Assembly: GCA_001692895.1 (NCBI GenBank)
Contig: KV748285.1
Coordinates: 124,001-188,000, forward strand
Length of the DNA: 64,000 nucleotides
Reading direction: 5' to 3'
Source of the DNA: Cenococcum geophilum 1.58
Taxonomy: Eukaryota; Ascomycota; Dothideomycetes; Gloniales; Gloniaceae
Shown: in pieces, positions 38,243 through 49,961 of the stretch
How positions within the stretch are numbered: the first letter of the stretch is position 1
Layout: the number at the start of each line of letters is the position of its first letter
Notes under the pieces: generated by a model
Databases searched by the model: none
The model's input: only the letters and a program-made list of their open reading frames with translations
Told to the model about the DNA's origin: nothing
Translations under genes and position numbers: made by a program

Positions 38243-38644
38243 GCGTGGTCTCGCTGTTATGAAGATGAATGGGAAATAGTCCGTGGCGTGGTTCAAACTT
38301 CTTTGGGATTTTCTCTCGGGATTGTATGCGATGCATGAAGCTTGATAGATGGTTAGTTAGAGAAATCTAACCTTTCAGGCGCCATTTTTGGAGTTACGGT
38401 GGTCGAAGATTGCTCGGACAAGCAGAGGAACACAAAACGAAGCCCCAATTGGAAAACCGCTCCCCTCAACGAAGACAATGAGAACTACATCTTGAGTGAT
38501 ATTCTACTCAGATATGTTCTACCTCTACTCAGGGTATTGTACTAACAAAAGAAAAACGCCATTCCATGCCATGCAAACCGACCCGCGATGCTTTCAAAAC
38601 AGCAAATCCTCCCAACATATATATCACAAAACAAAAGACTTTTC

Positions 38645-40591
38645 TTAATACCATCCTTTCCATAGTACAACCGTGGCGCCGATAGCAATAGGCAGGCAAC
38701 CAACCAGGATCATCTGCCCGAATGCCCATAGCCTACTCTCTTCTTTTACCTCACCTTGTCTCTTCGCCTGAATTTCTGTAGCCCTAACTTCGGCTGGGTC
38801 GTCTTTGATAGAGAAGACGGAGTCAAACATCGCTTCTAGTCCAGTATCTCTGGGTTCCTCTTTGAGCTGGAATTTAGCTTCCCCAAGCTGCATTTCCCTC
38901 TTTGATCGTCCGTTTGCTTTAGAACCGAAACTGGTTCCTTCGGATTGGGGCTCTCCTTGCGACACCATCATCTTCGAGAAAAAATCTTTCTGGGATGTGA
39001 GAGACGCCTTCTTAAACACAGGTTGCGGGAATGGATTGGAGATCTTGTGTGCAGGAGCTTTGGGAGCGGGTGGGAGGACACCGTAGAATGGAGAGGGTAA
39101 ACCCTGACCTAGTTGCTGAGGTCGCTGAGGTTGCTGAGGTGATTGCCCGAGTTGAGCACCTGAACGGACTGCGCGGCGGGGTTGAAAAGGTGATACGCGA
39201 GTCGGTGTCCAGTCCATGGAGTTATCTTGATCATAGAGGTCTGTTGCCGTTGCCTCGGTTTCCGTGTCAGAGGTATTGCTTTCGGTAGCGGTGGTGGTTG
39301 GCGATGGTGGATATTGAATGGCCGTGGATGGAGCAGGTGCAAGACTTGATATAGGAAATGAGGAGCCGAAGGAACTAGCTATAGTGTCGAAGCTAGAGCC
39401 TGGGGGTCTCGGAGTGCCATTTCGAAGTTGGCCATTGGGCGCTTCAGGGAGAAGAGGTTCGATGGTTTGGTTGAAGGAGAAGTTGGGCGTATGGTCTATC
39501 TTGACGAGTCGGAATGAGATGAAAGTTGTCTATTTTTCCGTTAGCATCATCTACAGAAATTGGTGAAGGAGACTTACAATAATGGTAAAGATGATCATAA
39601 ATAAGTGGGCGGCTCTGAAAACTTGCAACGCAAGCTTTATGGTCCCCACTTCTTGCAAACACCAGATGCCGGTAGCCCTGACTGCCAGAACAACCATTTG
39701 GAACTTCAGATGGGCACTCAATCCAACCATGCGCCCTCCAGAACCTTTTACTTTCTCGTTCAATCTATTGTTCCACCAAAACGAGAAAATTCCAAGCATA
39801 AGTCCATCCTTTGCCAAAGGTACCATAGAAGAGAAACAAGCCTGCTCAACCTCCTGATCCCTCACAGCTTGTGTAAGGCAAATTCTGGGCCCAGGAGTCT
39901 CTGCAGGTCTCATTCCGTATTCCGGAATTGGATTCAGAAATACTCCAAAGATGTGCCATATGAGACTAAGGATAATGCTTATTGCATATGCCTGCCCACC
40001 CAGGAATACCAGTACATTGCGCCAACCCCATCCTACTTTCCTAGATGGAACACTTCCATGTTTTGTACGCTGCATCATGCGGCGCAAATGATCTGTCTTC
40101 GCTGCGTAACCGGCAGCTCTGATCCGCTGTCGCACTCGGGGCGCGCAGTTGACGCATACTTGAGGGTAACGCTCTTCTAAGCTCCGCCGGTATTGTGAAA
40201 TGGAGGTTTCATATTCGGCATATTTTGGATCGTTCTGAGGAGGGAGATACTCTGCTAGAGCTTGGGTGAGAAGGTATTGATTCTTCTGGCAGGCCTGGCA
40301 GAACAGTGTTTCATCCGGAGAGCCCAGCTCTGGGGAAGTCGCACGAGGTACGGTATGCGCATACTGAACTGGAGCTTTCGGTGTCTGGATGGCGGGAGGG
40401 TCTGTGATCTGGCCGTTCTAGATGGATGTTAGCAAGAGCAGATAGTTGAGGCCTTCCAGGCATACTTCATCCAGATAATTTACAGCTTCGCAGTTTTCGC
40501 ATTGCCATTGCCGAATCTGGCCCGTCTGCTTCTTTGCAGAGCGGCGGCCGCAATAAAAACATGTCAGATTGCGTCGCAATAATGCAGGCAT
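38645..40591 (-). CDS. ima1: Ima1-like inner nuclear membrane protein (Samp1/TMEM201 family)
   Basis: Minus-strand exons 40591-40466, 40417-39578 and 39529-38645 give about 616 residues. The N-terminus carries the Ima1 cysteine domain with four CxxC pairs (CFYC; CENC; CQAC; CVNC) expected to bind zinc. Several hydrophobic helices follow (VLVFLGGQAYAISIILSLIW; FQMVVLAVRATGIWCL; LFMIIFTIITTFIS). A long disordered Ser/Pro/Gln region comes next, and a last membrane helix lies at the very end (WAFGQMILVGCLPIAIGATV). Ima1 and Samp1 are inner nuclear membrane proteins linked to LINC complexes and centromere or nuclear positioning. Both introns are 48 nt. The last exon is probably fast evolving. Confidence 0.9.
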
Positions 40592-40922
40592 GCTGCTCGA
40601 AGATGTTTACAGAACGGAGCCGTTCCGCTGGCACAATTGTTGGTGAGGGCGGTCGCGGAAGCGGGAGTCTTGGAAGCGAGAGGATTTTGGGGAGCGCTCA
40701 CCACTAAGAATTATACAGAGAGCGCAAGGAGAATTATTGGCCTTGGTGTTGAGCTCCATAACTAGCTTCTCTTATCGCAGTATCACTGTTTCACTCCACT
40801 TCTACATTTAATTATCTCCAATGTCTGAACACTACAATTCGCTCTATTAGGTCTCTCAGCACCGTCAAACAACAAAGATCTCCTTCAACCTTCCCCATAC
40901 TTGAATATTCTCGTTCTCCGCA

Positions 40923-42056
40923 ATGCAGAAGATAATCCAGCGCGCCAAAGCTGCCGATCGTCAGGCATTGCGCAGACAGGCCGCAAAAGCCACGCAAGAA
41001 TGGAAGGTTGACCGTAAAGTCTTCCGCCAACAACTCGCAGAACAGAACCGCCAGAAAGCGGCCGGAATCAAGGAGGCGCGTCTAGCAAGGCGGCAGGATT
41101 GGGAGATGGGCCCTATAGCTCCTAATCGCGTATTTGGGAAAGACACAGATACATTCGGTGCTCTAGAACAAATGCAAATTGCGCCGATAGAGGTACCAGA
41201 AAAATTGCGTAGGAAGAGGTGGAACATTGCAGAAGGTGACCGAGTTGTTTTACTCTCTGGGAAGGACAGGGGTAAGATAGGAATGGTCATGACGACATGG
41301 AAGGAATCGGATAGAGTCGCCGTGGAAGGCTTGAACCGAGTAAGAATATCATTGCAGTAACACAGCTTTCTGCTAAGTCTTGCGAAACTTTATTTCTTCA
41401 AGAAATGCTAACTTGCGATTTCTCGTCCTAAGGCCTACATGAAAACCAACGAATGGCAGCGCAAACTTGACAGCAACCCATCGCCGCTTTCACCAACCGA
41501 TGTCCCAGTCCTTTATGACCAGGTGCGCTTGGTATATACCATCCGTGACCCAAGGACCCGCGAGCTCCGCGATGTTATTATTGATGAGGTCGAGATCCGT
41601 AATTTTAAGAAAGACAGACATACTAGGGAAGAAACCTGGCAGCGGTTCATTCCCGGCACGAATATCGAAATCCCTTGGCCTGCTAAAGGAGAGCCCGAAC
41701 ATACGGACCATGAAGATGACACACTGCGTATCACAGTTGAAGAGCGAACATTTGTCCCAACGCTATTAATTCCACCGTTCCCTGAAACAGTGATTGATGA
41801 ATTGCGGGGCAAATACTGCAAATTCCGGACCAGGCATGATGAGGACTACGTCGAAAGGAAGATGAAGGAAGATAAGGAGGCAGAGGCAAGGAAAAACCTG
41901 GCGGTCAAAATGCGGACGCCGTTGCAGGAATTCCATATCAAGCAAAAAGAGGAGAAAGAGAAGAGGGGCGAGCCTCAGCTCACAGAGGATATGTTGGCGA
42001 GAATCGGAGAAGTGATAGCGGCAAATAAGGCCGGGCAGCAAAATGCTACGGCATAG
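40923..42056 (+). CDS. mitochondrial large-subunit ribosomal protein uL24m (MRPL40-like), KOW domain
   Basis: Exons 40923-41339 and 41433-42056 encode about 346 residues. The basic N-terminus (MQKIIQRAKAADRQALRRQA) suits mitochondrial import and rRNA contact. A KOW motif sits in WNIAEGDRVVLLSGKDRGK, followed by GMVMTTWKESDRVAVEGLN. The long C-terminal extension ends in a Lys/Glu-rich helix, common in fungal mitoribosomal proteins. The uL24m protein binds early in large-subunit assembly near the exit tunnel. The intron joins in phase 0. It is divergent from the Ima1 gene (about 330 bp between starts), suggesting a shared promoter. Confidence 0.9.
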
Positions 42057-42137
42057 GAATTGATGATTGGGATATGTTTAGCATCCTGGGGATCTTGGTT
42101 TCTTGTAGAATATGTAGATATTGTATCATTGTACAAC

Positions 42138-42172
42138 AGGCCATCCCAAGGCCATCCCAAGGCCATCCCATC
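42138..42172. repeat. short tandem repeat, 11 bp x about 3
   Basis: Three consecutive GGCCATCCCAA-type units lie between the convergent uL24m and Alg14 genes. Confidence 0.85.
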
Positions 42173-42280
42173 CAAGGATTCATTTTCCCACTCATCTAGA
42201 CGCCTACGCTCTAACGCTTACAATGATATAATACACGGTTCCTCAAGGTCAAAATCGGGAACATGAACCCGTTCTTCATA

Positions 42281-43141
42281 TCAGACAAGAACTCCCAAAA
42301 ACTCACCTCTTCCACCAACCCCCTGCAACCCCTCCCATTGCACCAAAAATCGATCCACAATCCTCACCAACAGCTTCCCGCTCAAACTCAGCCTCTTCAC
42401 CCTCGCCCAGCTCTCCAGATACATTGTACGCATCTTGCCCCGCGAATTCGCTCCCTTAACATCAAAGAACCGAAGGATCAGCGATGCAAGGATGATGATA
42501 ACAGCAGTTGCGGGGCCATTGGTGATGATAAGATCAGGATAGTTGTATAGCTCTGCTGCCGACCACTTAGGCAATGGAACAGTAGTGGTGATAGATGGAG
42601 CTCTGAGAATGTCAAAGCACGCCCACAAGCATCGCAGCGCTGAGAAAGGTGTTGACAGAAGAGATTGGTGAATGCGCCGTGCACGAGGTACAATAGCAAT
42701 GTCGTAGCTTCCCGTACCAGCTGGCGCAGCATCCGCGACTCTTGTTGACGTCTGAAGAGTACTGCTGCATTTCTGCATCTGCCCATTTGTGTCTGCCCGC
42801 TGGTCAGGCTGCTTGGCCACACCCTTCAGTTCCAATTTCTTCTCAAACTCTACGGCCTTCTCCGCGCTGAATGCATCCCCGGAACTAATCACATATGTCC
42901 TGTGCGTGTATTTCCGTGGGTCTAGGTCGCGGAGTGCAGCTAGCATTTCGGCGGTATGACCGCCGCTACCTAGTACAACGAGCAGGCGTGTTGGAGTACC
43001 GATGCGCCGTTGTGGTGGTGGGAGCCGATGAGGTGGAAAGAGAGCGAGCAGACGAAGGGTAATTGCTAGCACGGCAACAAGAGCGGCAGCGAGGAGAAAA
43101 GAGTAGGAAGTGATGAGAGCAAGAGGAGTGTATGGCGCCAT
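42281..43141 (-). CDS. alg14: Alg14, membrane subunit of UDP-GlcNAc transferase
   Basis: A single minus-strand exon encodes 286 residues. An N-terminal membrane anchor (SYSFLLAAALVAVLAITLRLLALF) is followed by LLVVLGSGGHTAEMLAAL, the conserved GGHT motif. Later come IAIVPRARRIHQS, YPDLIITNGPATAV and YLESWARVKRLSLSG. Alg14 recruits catalytic Alg13 to the cytosolic face of the ER, and together they add the second GlcNAc to dolichol-PP-GlcNAc in N-glycan synthesis. An insertion of low complexity (about residues 110-145) is longer than in yeast. Start and stop are well supported by the family ends. Confidence 0.95.
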   Translation of the reverse strand: MAPYTPLALITSYSFLLAAALVAVLAITLRLLALFPPHRLPPPQRRIGTPTRLLVVLGSGGHTAEMLAALRDLDPRKYTHRTYVISSGDAFSAEKAVEFEKKLELKGVAKQPDQRADTNGQMQKCSSTLQTSTRVADAAPAGTGSYDIAIVPRARRIHQSLLSTPFSALRCLWACFDILRAPSITTTVPLPKWSAAELYNYPDLIITNGPATAVIIILASLILRFFDVKGANSRGKMRTMYLESWARVKRLSLSGKLLVRIVDRFLVQWEGLQGVGGRGEFLGVLV

Positions 43142-43929
43142 GAAGGTAAATTCTTTGGTAATTTCGAGATTGATATTTAGGGCACGTTCATGGCATTGGG
43201 CGTTGTGGTTGATTTCAGGGCGCCAGAATATTGTCCCTTGACATTAAAAGATCCCTGTAAGCCTTAAAAAATATTTAAACACACTAGCAACAGGAGCTAG
43301 AGCTTCAGTACTCGGGAGTTTGTTAGTTACACTGGCGACATGAAGTTCAAAACTAACTTCTAGCCAATCGCATATCGAGTGTTGCGATTTCTTGGCAATG
43401 TACAGTATCTTCAAGGGACGAGGGTTCAGTGTTTCAACAAGTTCACTATGATCCTGAGATAGATATTTACATTTCATAAATGACTTTTGGCTCATTTATA
43501 CAGCCCCTGTGCAAAAGGCGCTGGATTTAAATGCGAATATAACTTCAATGCCCCATGGTATCAAAAGCCAAACCAAACTCGCTGTCACCAACTGTACAAC
43601 ATTCTCAGAGGAAAATGCTCCAGGATCCGGCGCTCTCTGACATACCAATCTCGCTTACCAGCGACAGACTTCTTCTGCTCGATTTTCTAGATAATAAGAA
43701 AAGGAAGGGAACCAAAATCGACGATGAAGATAGCGAAAAAGAAAATCTAAAGTACAAACAAATACAGACAGTCCATAAGTTATCAATGCCTTTTCCCAAC
43801 TCCAAAACATCAGTAAAATATCTGGGAATACTCGGCAGAGCCAGTCGCAACATATGTAACCGTCGGGAACCGACCGTCTAATTCACAGCGTGCGCCTAAA
43901 CACTATTGACACTAACGATTTAATAGGCA
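43142..43929. other. intergenic, one doubtful small frame
   Basis: A 108-codon frame beginning with ATG at 43555 (plus strand) has charged, helix-like content (DNKKRKGTKIDDEDSEKEN) but no domain or flanking evidence. I leave it as doubtful. Otherwise nothing seen. Confidence 0.3.
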
Positions 43930-46900
43930 TCAGTGAGAATTTGTCCAGGTGTATTGCATTTCCTCGGGTACGTCGGCACAATTGCTGGGGGTTATATCCC
44001 AAACAGGCCAGAACATAGCATCTGTCGCAGACTGAATGTTTCTCTTCCATATGAGAGATGGGTTGGCTCTGAGGTGAACGTTATGATCTCTACGCAGCTC
44101 ATTGAGCGCTTCTACTAGCTGTTTCAGGCCAAGTATTACCCAGCTAAGCTCTCGGCCCTCAATACTCCGCGGCCAGATATTTTTCTTGGAACCCTCAACA
44201 AGAGGTACCAAGCGTGAGAGGTTTGGTGGTAGATGGTATCTCCAGGAAGCTTCAACCCATACGGTGACTGCAAGACGATCGATGAGAAATTGTGAAAGAA
44301 CGGGAATCCATTCCTCGTGAGGCTGCTGATTCATCTCAGGTGTGATAGGATTTTGGAGAGGCTGTTGAACTGTAGAGAGATATTGCGCGGGTTTCCCTTC
44401 TTCATAGTTTAGTCGGGGAAGAGATAAACTACGGCTGAGATGAACTGGCCAGAAAAGTGATGCATATCGCAGCAATGGGAAAGAGAGCTCAAGGGTTCTC
44501 CTATTGGCATTTTCTACTAGACGCATTTCATCATCTTGGCTGGCTTGGCTGTTATATCCACTGTCCGCGGATGAATTTGATTGAAAGGTTCGAAGAGATA
44601 CGCCCGAGCTTACGGTGGCTGCTGAGGCCCTACAAGTTGATTCAAATGGCTCAAGCTCTTCAAGTGGCTTCTTCGGAACATCATGCGCGAGATATGAAAG
44701 ACAGCGAGCCGCAAGGTGCGCGTGGACAGCGCTTGCGTCGTAGAGAGAAAATCCAGGATTGCTGCATTCCTTCGATTCGAGATGGGCCTTCACAGAGAGA
44801 TGTGAAAAGTTTACTCTCCCATCCTGGTCAGACTCCACCAAGCCACAGGTCATCACCGAAATCGAGTTCGGAAATTCCGGAATATACGGAGTATCAGATG
44901 TTGGTTGCCCAGGTACTATAGAAAGAGCCATATGGAGTGCTGCCGTGTTCAGCGGCGTAATAGCACATGACAACCATTTAAATATGTCAGCCGCAATTGC
45001 CCTTTCTCTTTCATGGCGCCGGCTGAGCATATTGAGAATCTCATTATACAGAGCATCAAGTCCTTCCGAGATTTTTGGTTTTGATAGAGCTGCATGTCTT
45101 TCATATGGTGTGAGAGTCGGGGAGTTCAAGTATTTTATAAATAACGAGGCCCATAGAAACATGCCATTTGCTCTCCGAGCAAGTTCTTCGAGGGCTGACT
45201 GTTGGATGACTTGGCTTCCGAATAGTCCTTCTCTGACCATATTATTGAGGTTCGTTCCTAGGAACGATCCGATATCCTCGACATTATGAGCCTCGTTGAG
45301 AGAAAATATCCAGGGTACGCTTTGCCTACAATCTCCATATTCCTGTGGAAGGTCGATATTGGGCCGGCTCAAAAGAGCAATTCTGCAATCTGTGGCCCTA
45401 ACAATATCAGATATTGTAGTGAGCAGAAGCTGAATATCTGAACATTCATCAATACCATCAATGACAATAAAGGTCGGGTACTGTTGTAGTAGAAGACTTA
45501 GGACAGCGACTGTGTCATCGTACGAGGCCTGCTGGTCACTAAACCTATTTTCTGATAGCAAGGCCAAAGCATCCATGGTAACCCGTTGATTCCGATGAGC
45601 GTGAATCAATTGTGTTGCTATTGCATGGAGTGCATCCGTCGCGGCCTTACCACAAATTGGATCTGTGGAATTGAAATAAAAGAACGCAGTAGTCGGAGGG
45701 ATTTCTTCCGGGCCAACGGGTCTGTCGGACTCCAAGCATAGATCGTCGATAATGGTTCCAGAAAGAAAGGTCTTCCCACATCCAGGCTTTGCTAGAATAC
45801 TCTCAGCTCTTGTAGGATCCTAAAGAATTCTACAGACATATATTAACTACCTTGTACTAAGAGCATTCGTCGCAGCCAGTTATCCTGGAGAGTATTTGAA
45901 TCATCTGTTCCATCCACGCTAAATTTTAGGTCCTTCCAATTGCGATACTCGGGTGTCGAGAGGAACCATGTACCTGTTTTGGGATGCCGTTGGTGGACAA
46001 CCCGTTCGTACACACTTGGGCAAAAGGAACTAGATATCCATGTCTTAATACGATCTACCTGTTGACCTGTATATCCTATTAGTAACCATTCTTTTACTTA
46101 TCAAGAAGCGCCTAACCTGCAACTTTCTCCTGTTTAACGAGCTCCTGGGCTTTTTGCTTTTCGTTCATCTGTTCCATGGCTCTTAGGTATTCAACAAAGT
46201 CTGCATAGTGGTGTGTAAGAATTGCTTGATCTTGGAGCCTCATTTCTTTGTCGAACCACCTTTGATGCTTCACTATACGTTGCTGGAGTTGGAAGAATCG
46301 CAAATTGAAGGGCTTCCATATGGTCTGGGTGTGGAAGTCTATTTGGTACTTTGAACCTACCAAAAATATAAGTGACAGACTGTTGCCGAGCGCTTAAAGC
46401 TTGCTCTCACCTCTGCTGCCACGTAAGAACATGCAAGACACATTTTGGCAGAACTGAATAACGTCCGCGTAGATAAAAGATATGAGATGAATAAGGCGGT
46501 CTTTGTTTTTCTCCATTGGCCTTCGCCTGTATGTATCGTAATGCTGTTGGTACCGAGGAAGAATGGACGAAATGCTCTCAAACATTCCTGCGATCTTTTC
46601 CAAAAAGGCGACATGATTGCTTCCTAGCTATAGACTTATTAGGCAAAGCAAAGTACAGTAAAATAATAGGTTTACCGTAGGGGAGATGGGTAACTACCTG
46701 AAAGACCAGCTTAATTGAGCCCCAGAAGCAAACCAACCACTCAGGCTTTATTCGAACGAAGAGAGCAACGATATCGAAATAAGGAGCAAAACTATTAGAA
46801 AAAGCCGCAAACTTGGCGCAGCAAGATAGAAGTCTGCGTTGATCTCTCTGGTTAGAAGAGCATAATGACTCCAGCTCTTCTAATAATATGCTCGGAGTTT

Positions 46901-47131
46901 CGATTCGATGGAAGCATTTCTGTTCCTCTTCCGAGATTGCGCTTCGTATTGACTGCACAGTCTCTTCAAACAGTGAAATAGAACTGGACCACCATTGGTT
47001 AAATGTCGCGTGACTAGGTTTGCATGCATAGGAACACTTACCTTGGACTCTGTAGCGACATGGCTAGCAGCATCACTTCTGTAGATCACTTGGCTATGCG
47101 AACTCTCATCAACCCATTGTGGCACATCCAA
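43930..47131 (-). CDS. NACHT/NLR-like STAND NTPase
   Basis: A minus-strand multi-exon gene; the last exon (about 45735-43930) encodes some 600 residues. Earlier exons carry a typical fungal NLR N-terminal helical region (FVRIKPEWLVCFWGSIKLVFQ), then HPKTGTWFLSTPEYRNWK. The P-loop AKPGCGKTFLSG (about 45790) follows, then the Walker B-like TFIVIDGIDECSD, then CRIALLSRP and ANGMFLWASLFIKYL. These are NACHT hallmarks. The C-terminus shows no ankyrin, WD or TPR repeats. Such proteins act in fungal non-self recognition and regulated cell death. The first exons are not fully resolved: no in-frame ATG was found before about 47040, and the intron near 45820-45857 would be only 38 nt, so the 5' model is uncertain. 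Confidence 0.78.
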
Positions 47132-47616
47132 TTCCCGCTTTCAGCAGTGTTTTCCATATATTGAAATGAAGTTGCCACGCAACGGCAGTCATTGCGAGCA
47201 GCAGGATATTAAAGCACCGAAGTAATAGAGGCTGAGTCTTGTCGATCAGGCGGCGGGATGGTTCCGGCTGAGGCTGCATATAAAACGCGGCAGGTAGCAC
47301 GGGTTGCACGGGTTACATATAGATAAGCGGGATATACCTGCAGAGGAAAGTCATAACTTCAACAAAGCCAAGCGTAATAGCCTCGGTGGGGGCTTAAAGC
47401 CAAGACTAAAAACCCCACGAAGGGTGGAAGCTGCAGGGCTGCCAAGGCATCACATACCGAAAAGTGACAGAACCCGAGGTTCGGGACGCGGGATAAGAAT
47501 GCTTGGGTATCTCTCTCCAACTTCCGGCCCCCCAACGTCGAGGCTTAGTCTATAGTACAATATGAACCAAAAAAAAGGTCTACAACATGCCACAGAGGCC
47601 CTCCGTGGCCTCCCAC
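47132..47616. other. spacer between NACHT gene and Nem1 gene
   Basis: May contain the unresolved first exon of the NACHT gene: a frame near 47160-47300 on the minus strand has a hydrophobic run. Nothing else recognised. Confidence 0.35.
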
Positions 47617-49319
47617 TCATTGCGATTGCGGTTCGCCTAACCGCAGCGCTAATAGGGCCCGTACATCAGTTACGTACTGGAGGCCTTCCAGCAGGGGAAT
47701 GAGATGCAGTAAGTCATTATCTGTTGGGTCGCTTATCCAGCCTTCTATGGGAATGGCATTGTCTTCAAGATGACGTGATTAGTGGGTGTAGAGATCTGGG
47801 CTGATGCAAGAGAGCATACCTTCATGAAAAATGTAGCTCATGGGGCTATTGTCTACAATCATAACCTTGCTCAAGTCTGGCTCGACCTGAGCCAAGTCTT
47901 TGATGTATGCCCCATTCCGGAAGGTGCAATGCTGCCGATAATACCGCCCAGTAAAGTACTTGCGCTCTACTTCAAGCCAGTCGATGACCGGGTCGGCGTA
48001 CTCTTGCACAGACGCCGTAAAAACAATCAGATTGTACCATTTACAGACCTGGTAAAGTGACTGTCAGCGGTTACAATCTGACGGATACAATGCCAGCAAA
48101 CCTTTCGTAGAAACTCATCACAATGCGGCCGTTTGTGAACGTAGTATAAAATTGGAACCTGAGGTCCTATCATGGCCCCTCCAACTCCCACCGGCTGTTG
48201 CAGCTTTACTTCCACCATATGACCAGTAGTATACCTTCCACCTTTTGCCATGCTATGTATTAGAGTTTCGTCAAGATCTATTATGAGTGTTTTCTGATGC
48301 GGACCAACTGCTGAAGTTCCAGAAGTAGTGTATGATGGTTGCCGTCTGGGTACCAGGGGCCGTGGAGGCTGTGGAGCTCGTGGGAATTTTGTAATCTTCG
48401 AGGATGATGCAGGGCTTGTTGGTGACTTCAATGCAGCTGCGGCTTCTGTAGAGACGAGGTCCGTAGCGGTAGTCTTACTTATGCTTCCGCGAGACTGTAC
48501 CTTTTTGGTTTTGCGCTGTCTGAGGGCTTCCTCATTGTGAAGCTTGATGCGAATCGATTTCTTAGCTGGTGCAATCTCTTCCATTGAAGTGGATGGCAAT
48601 GACTTAGACCTCGTATGACGGGACGGGGTGTCATTTTCCTCTTCTCGAGTGGGTGGTCTCTCACTGTCGAGTTCTGAGTCGGATGTGATCGCAGTCGAAG
48701 TTGAAGCAATAGACGGCGAGCGTTTCACCGGCTTTTTTAGTCGTGGCTTGCTCATACTTCCCTGCCTGGCTTCCCGGTCTTGATTTTGTGTGGTCTCTGA
48801 TGGGTCCATAACCTTCAATGTTTCTGCTGTTGGTCTCCTGCGTTTACGCGAAAATGGGCGTGCAATTTTGTATACTGGGGACAGAAAGGAGAAATAGCCC
48901 TCGTCATCATAAAAACAAGCAATCACATATCTTCCCGGCGCTACCACTGCAGAGAGTAAAGCTCTTATGGTCCCCATGACAGCGGCGGATACACGCTTAG
49001 GTATAAGCCAAGTTCTAGATGCTTTGGAATCTGCAAATGGCCCTTCTCGCGGCTGGCCGAGCAGAGGCATCTTTTCGTTGAATTCAGATGAGAATGCAAT
49101 ACCCCCATTGGGCGAGGGCGCCTCCTCTTTCTTGAAAACGACCATATTGCCCTCGTTCAAGGGATCTATGTCAGAAACACCCGCATCATCCCTGTTGTTT
49201 TCCCTAGACCTAGACCGAGGTTCTGCTTTGAGAATGTTGCTCTTGGAAGCTGCGCGTGACCGGGGTGGGCTTGGAGGGGGAGTTGAGCCGATAGTGGAAA
49301 GAATATTGAGGGAGTTCAT
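47617..49319 (-). CDS. nem1: Nem1-like nuclear envelope phosphatase (FCP1/CTD-type)
   Basis: Minus-strand exons 49319-48102, 48048-47820 and 47762-47617 give about 530 residues. A long disordered N-terminus holds a hydrophobic segment (VSAAVMGTIRALLSAVV) that should anchor it in the ER/nuclear membrane. The FCP1-like catalytic domain begins KTLIIDLDETLIHSMAKGG, with the DxDxT nucleophile motif. It continues with HKRPHCDEFLRKV, LIVFTASVQEYADPVIDWL, VMIVDNSPMSYIFHEDNAI and LLEGLQYVTDVRALL. With Spo7, Nem1 dephosphorylates the lipin Pah1, controlling phosphatidate conversion and nuclear membrane growth. Both introns are within the catalytic domain and join in phase. Confidence 0.94.
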
Positions 49320-49961
49320 GCTCTAAAGCAAGCCATGAATGAGTAAGTTATGAGCTCGGATGTCTTTAGTGGGGATAATAGAATGAGTGTATAAATGGAA
49401 GATGGCTCGGCCCTCCGCGCTTGTTGGGGTTATATGTCCAGCCAGGTGATATTTTGCGTCGAGGCGGAGTTTGGAAACTTCAAGGACTAGTTGGTAGACA
49501 CTTAGAAGCCGTCGCACGCCCAAGTGCAAGTTAGCCGGGGCCCCTTGGAAGCCAGGAAGAGCGCGGACGCAAAGCGGCGTGGTTTGGGATAAGGAAGCTG
49601 GAGGTGCTGGGGAACGAAGGAGCGTCCCAAAAGCAATGACGACGGTTTCCCGAGGCACAGACTAGCAAAGCCGTGACTTTGCAAACCACCATAAATTTGA
49701 CAATAACGGTTGACTCATGCAAGGCGGACAAAAGGATTCACTACCACTCCGCCGAGCTTCAATGCCACAAAATATGCCGACTTTACTACTCTCCACACAT
49801 ATTCGTCGTCTACCCAGACTTTGACTTTCACTCGGCGCAACGTCAATCTCTCTACGCCCCTCAACATATCCTTTACCAAAGTCTCAAACCAGTCCGGAAG
49901 ATCCCAAGAAGACCCTAAGAAGTATAGGTTAAGATACAACGAAGGAGCCTTTTAAGGCGCC
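49320..49961. other. divergent promoter region, Nem1 and eIF2B beta
   Basis: Region between two divergent start codons, about 640 bp. No other gene, repeat or RNA recognised. Confidence 0.5.

Noticed and set aside
43555-43881. A 108-codon frame with ATG between Alg14 and the NACHT gene
   Set aside because: Charged composition but no domain, no intron partner and no conserved-looking segment; too weak to call a gene.
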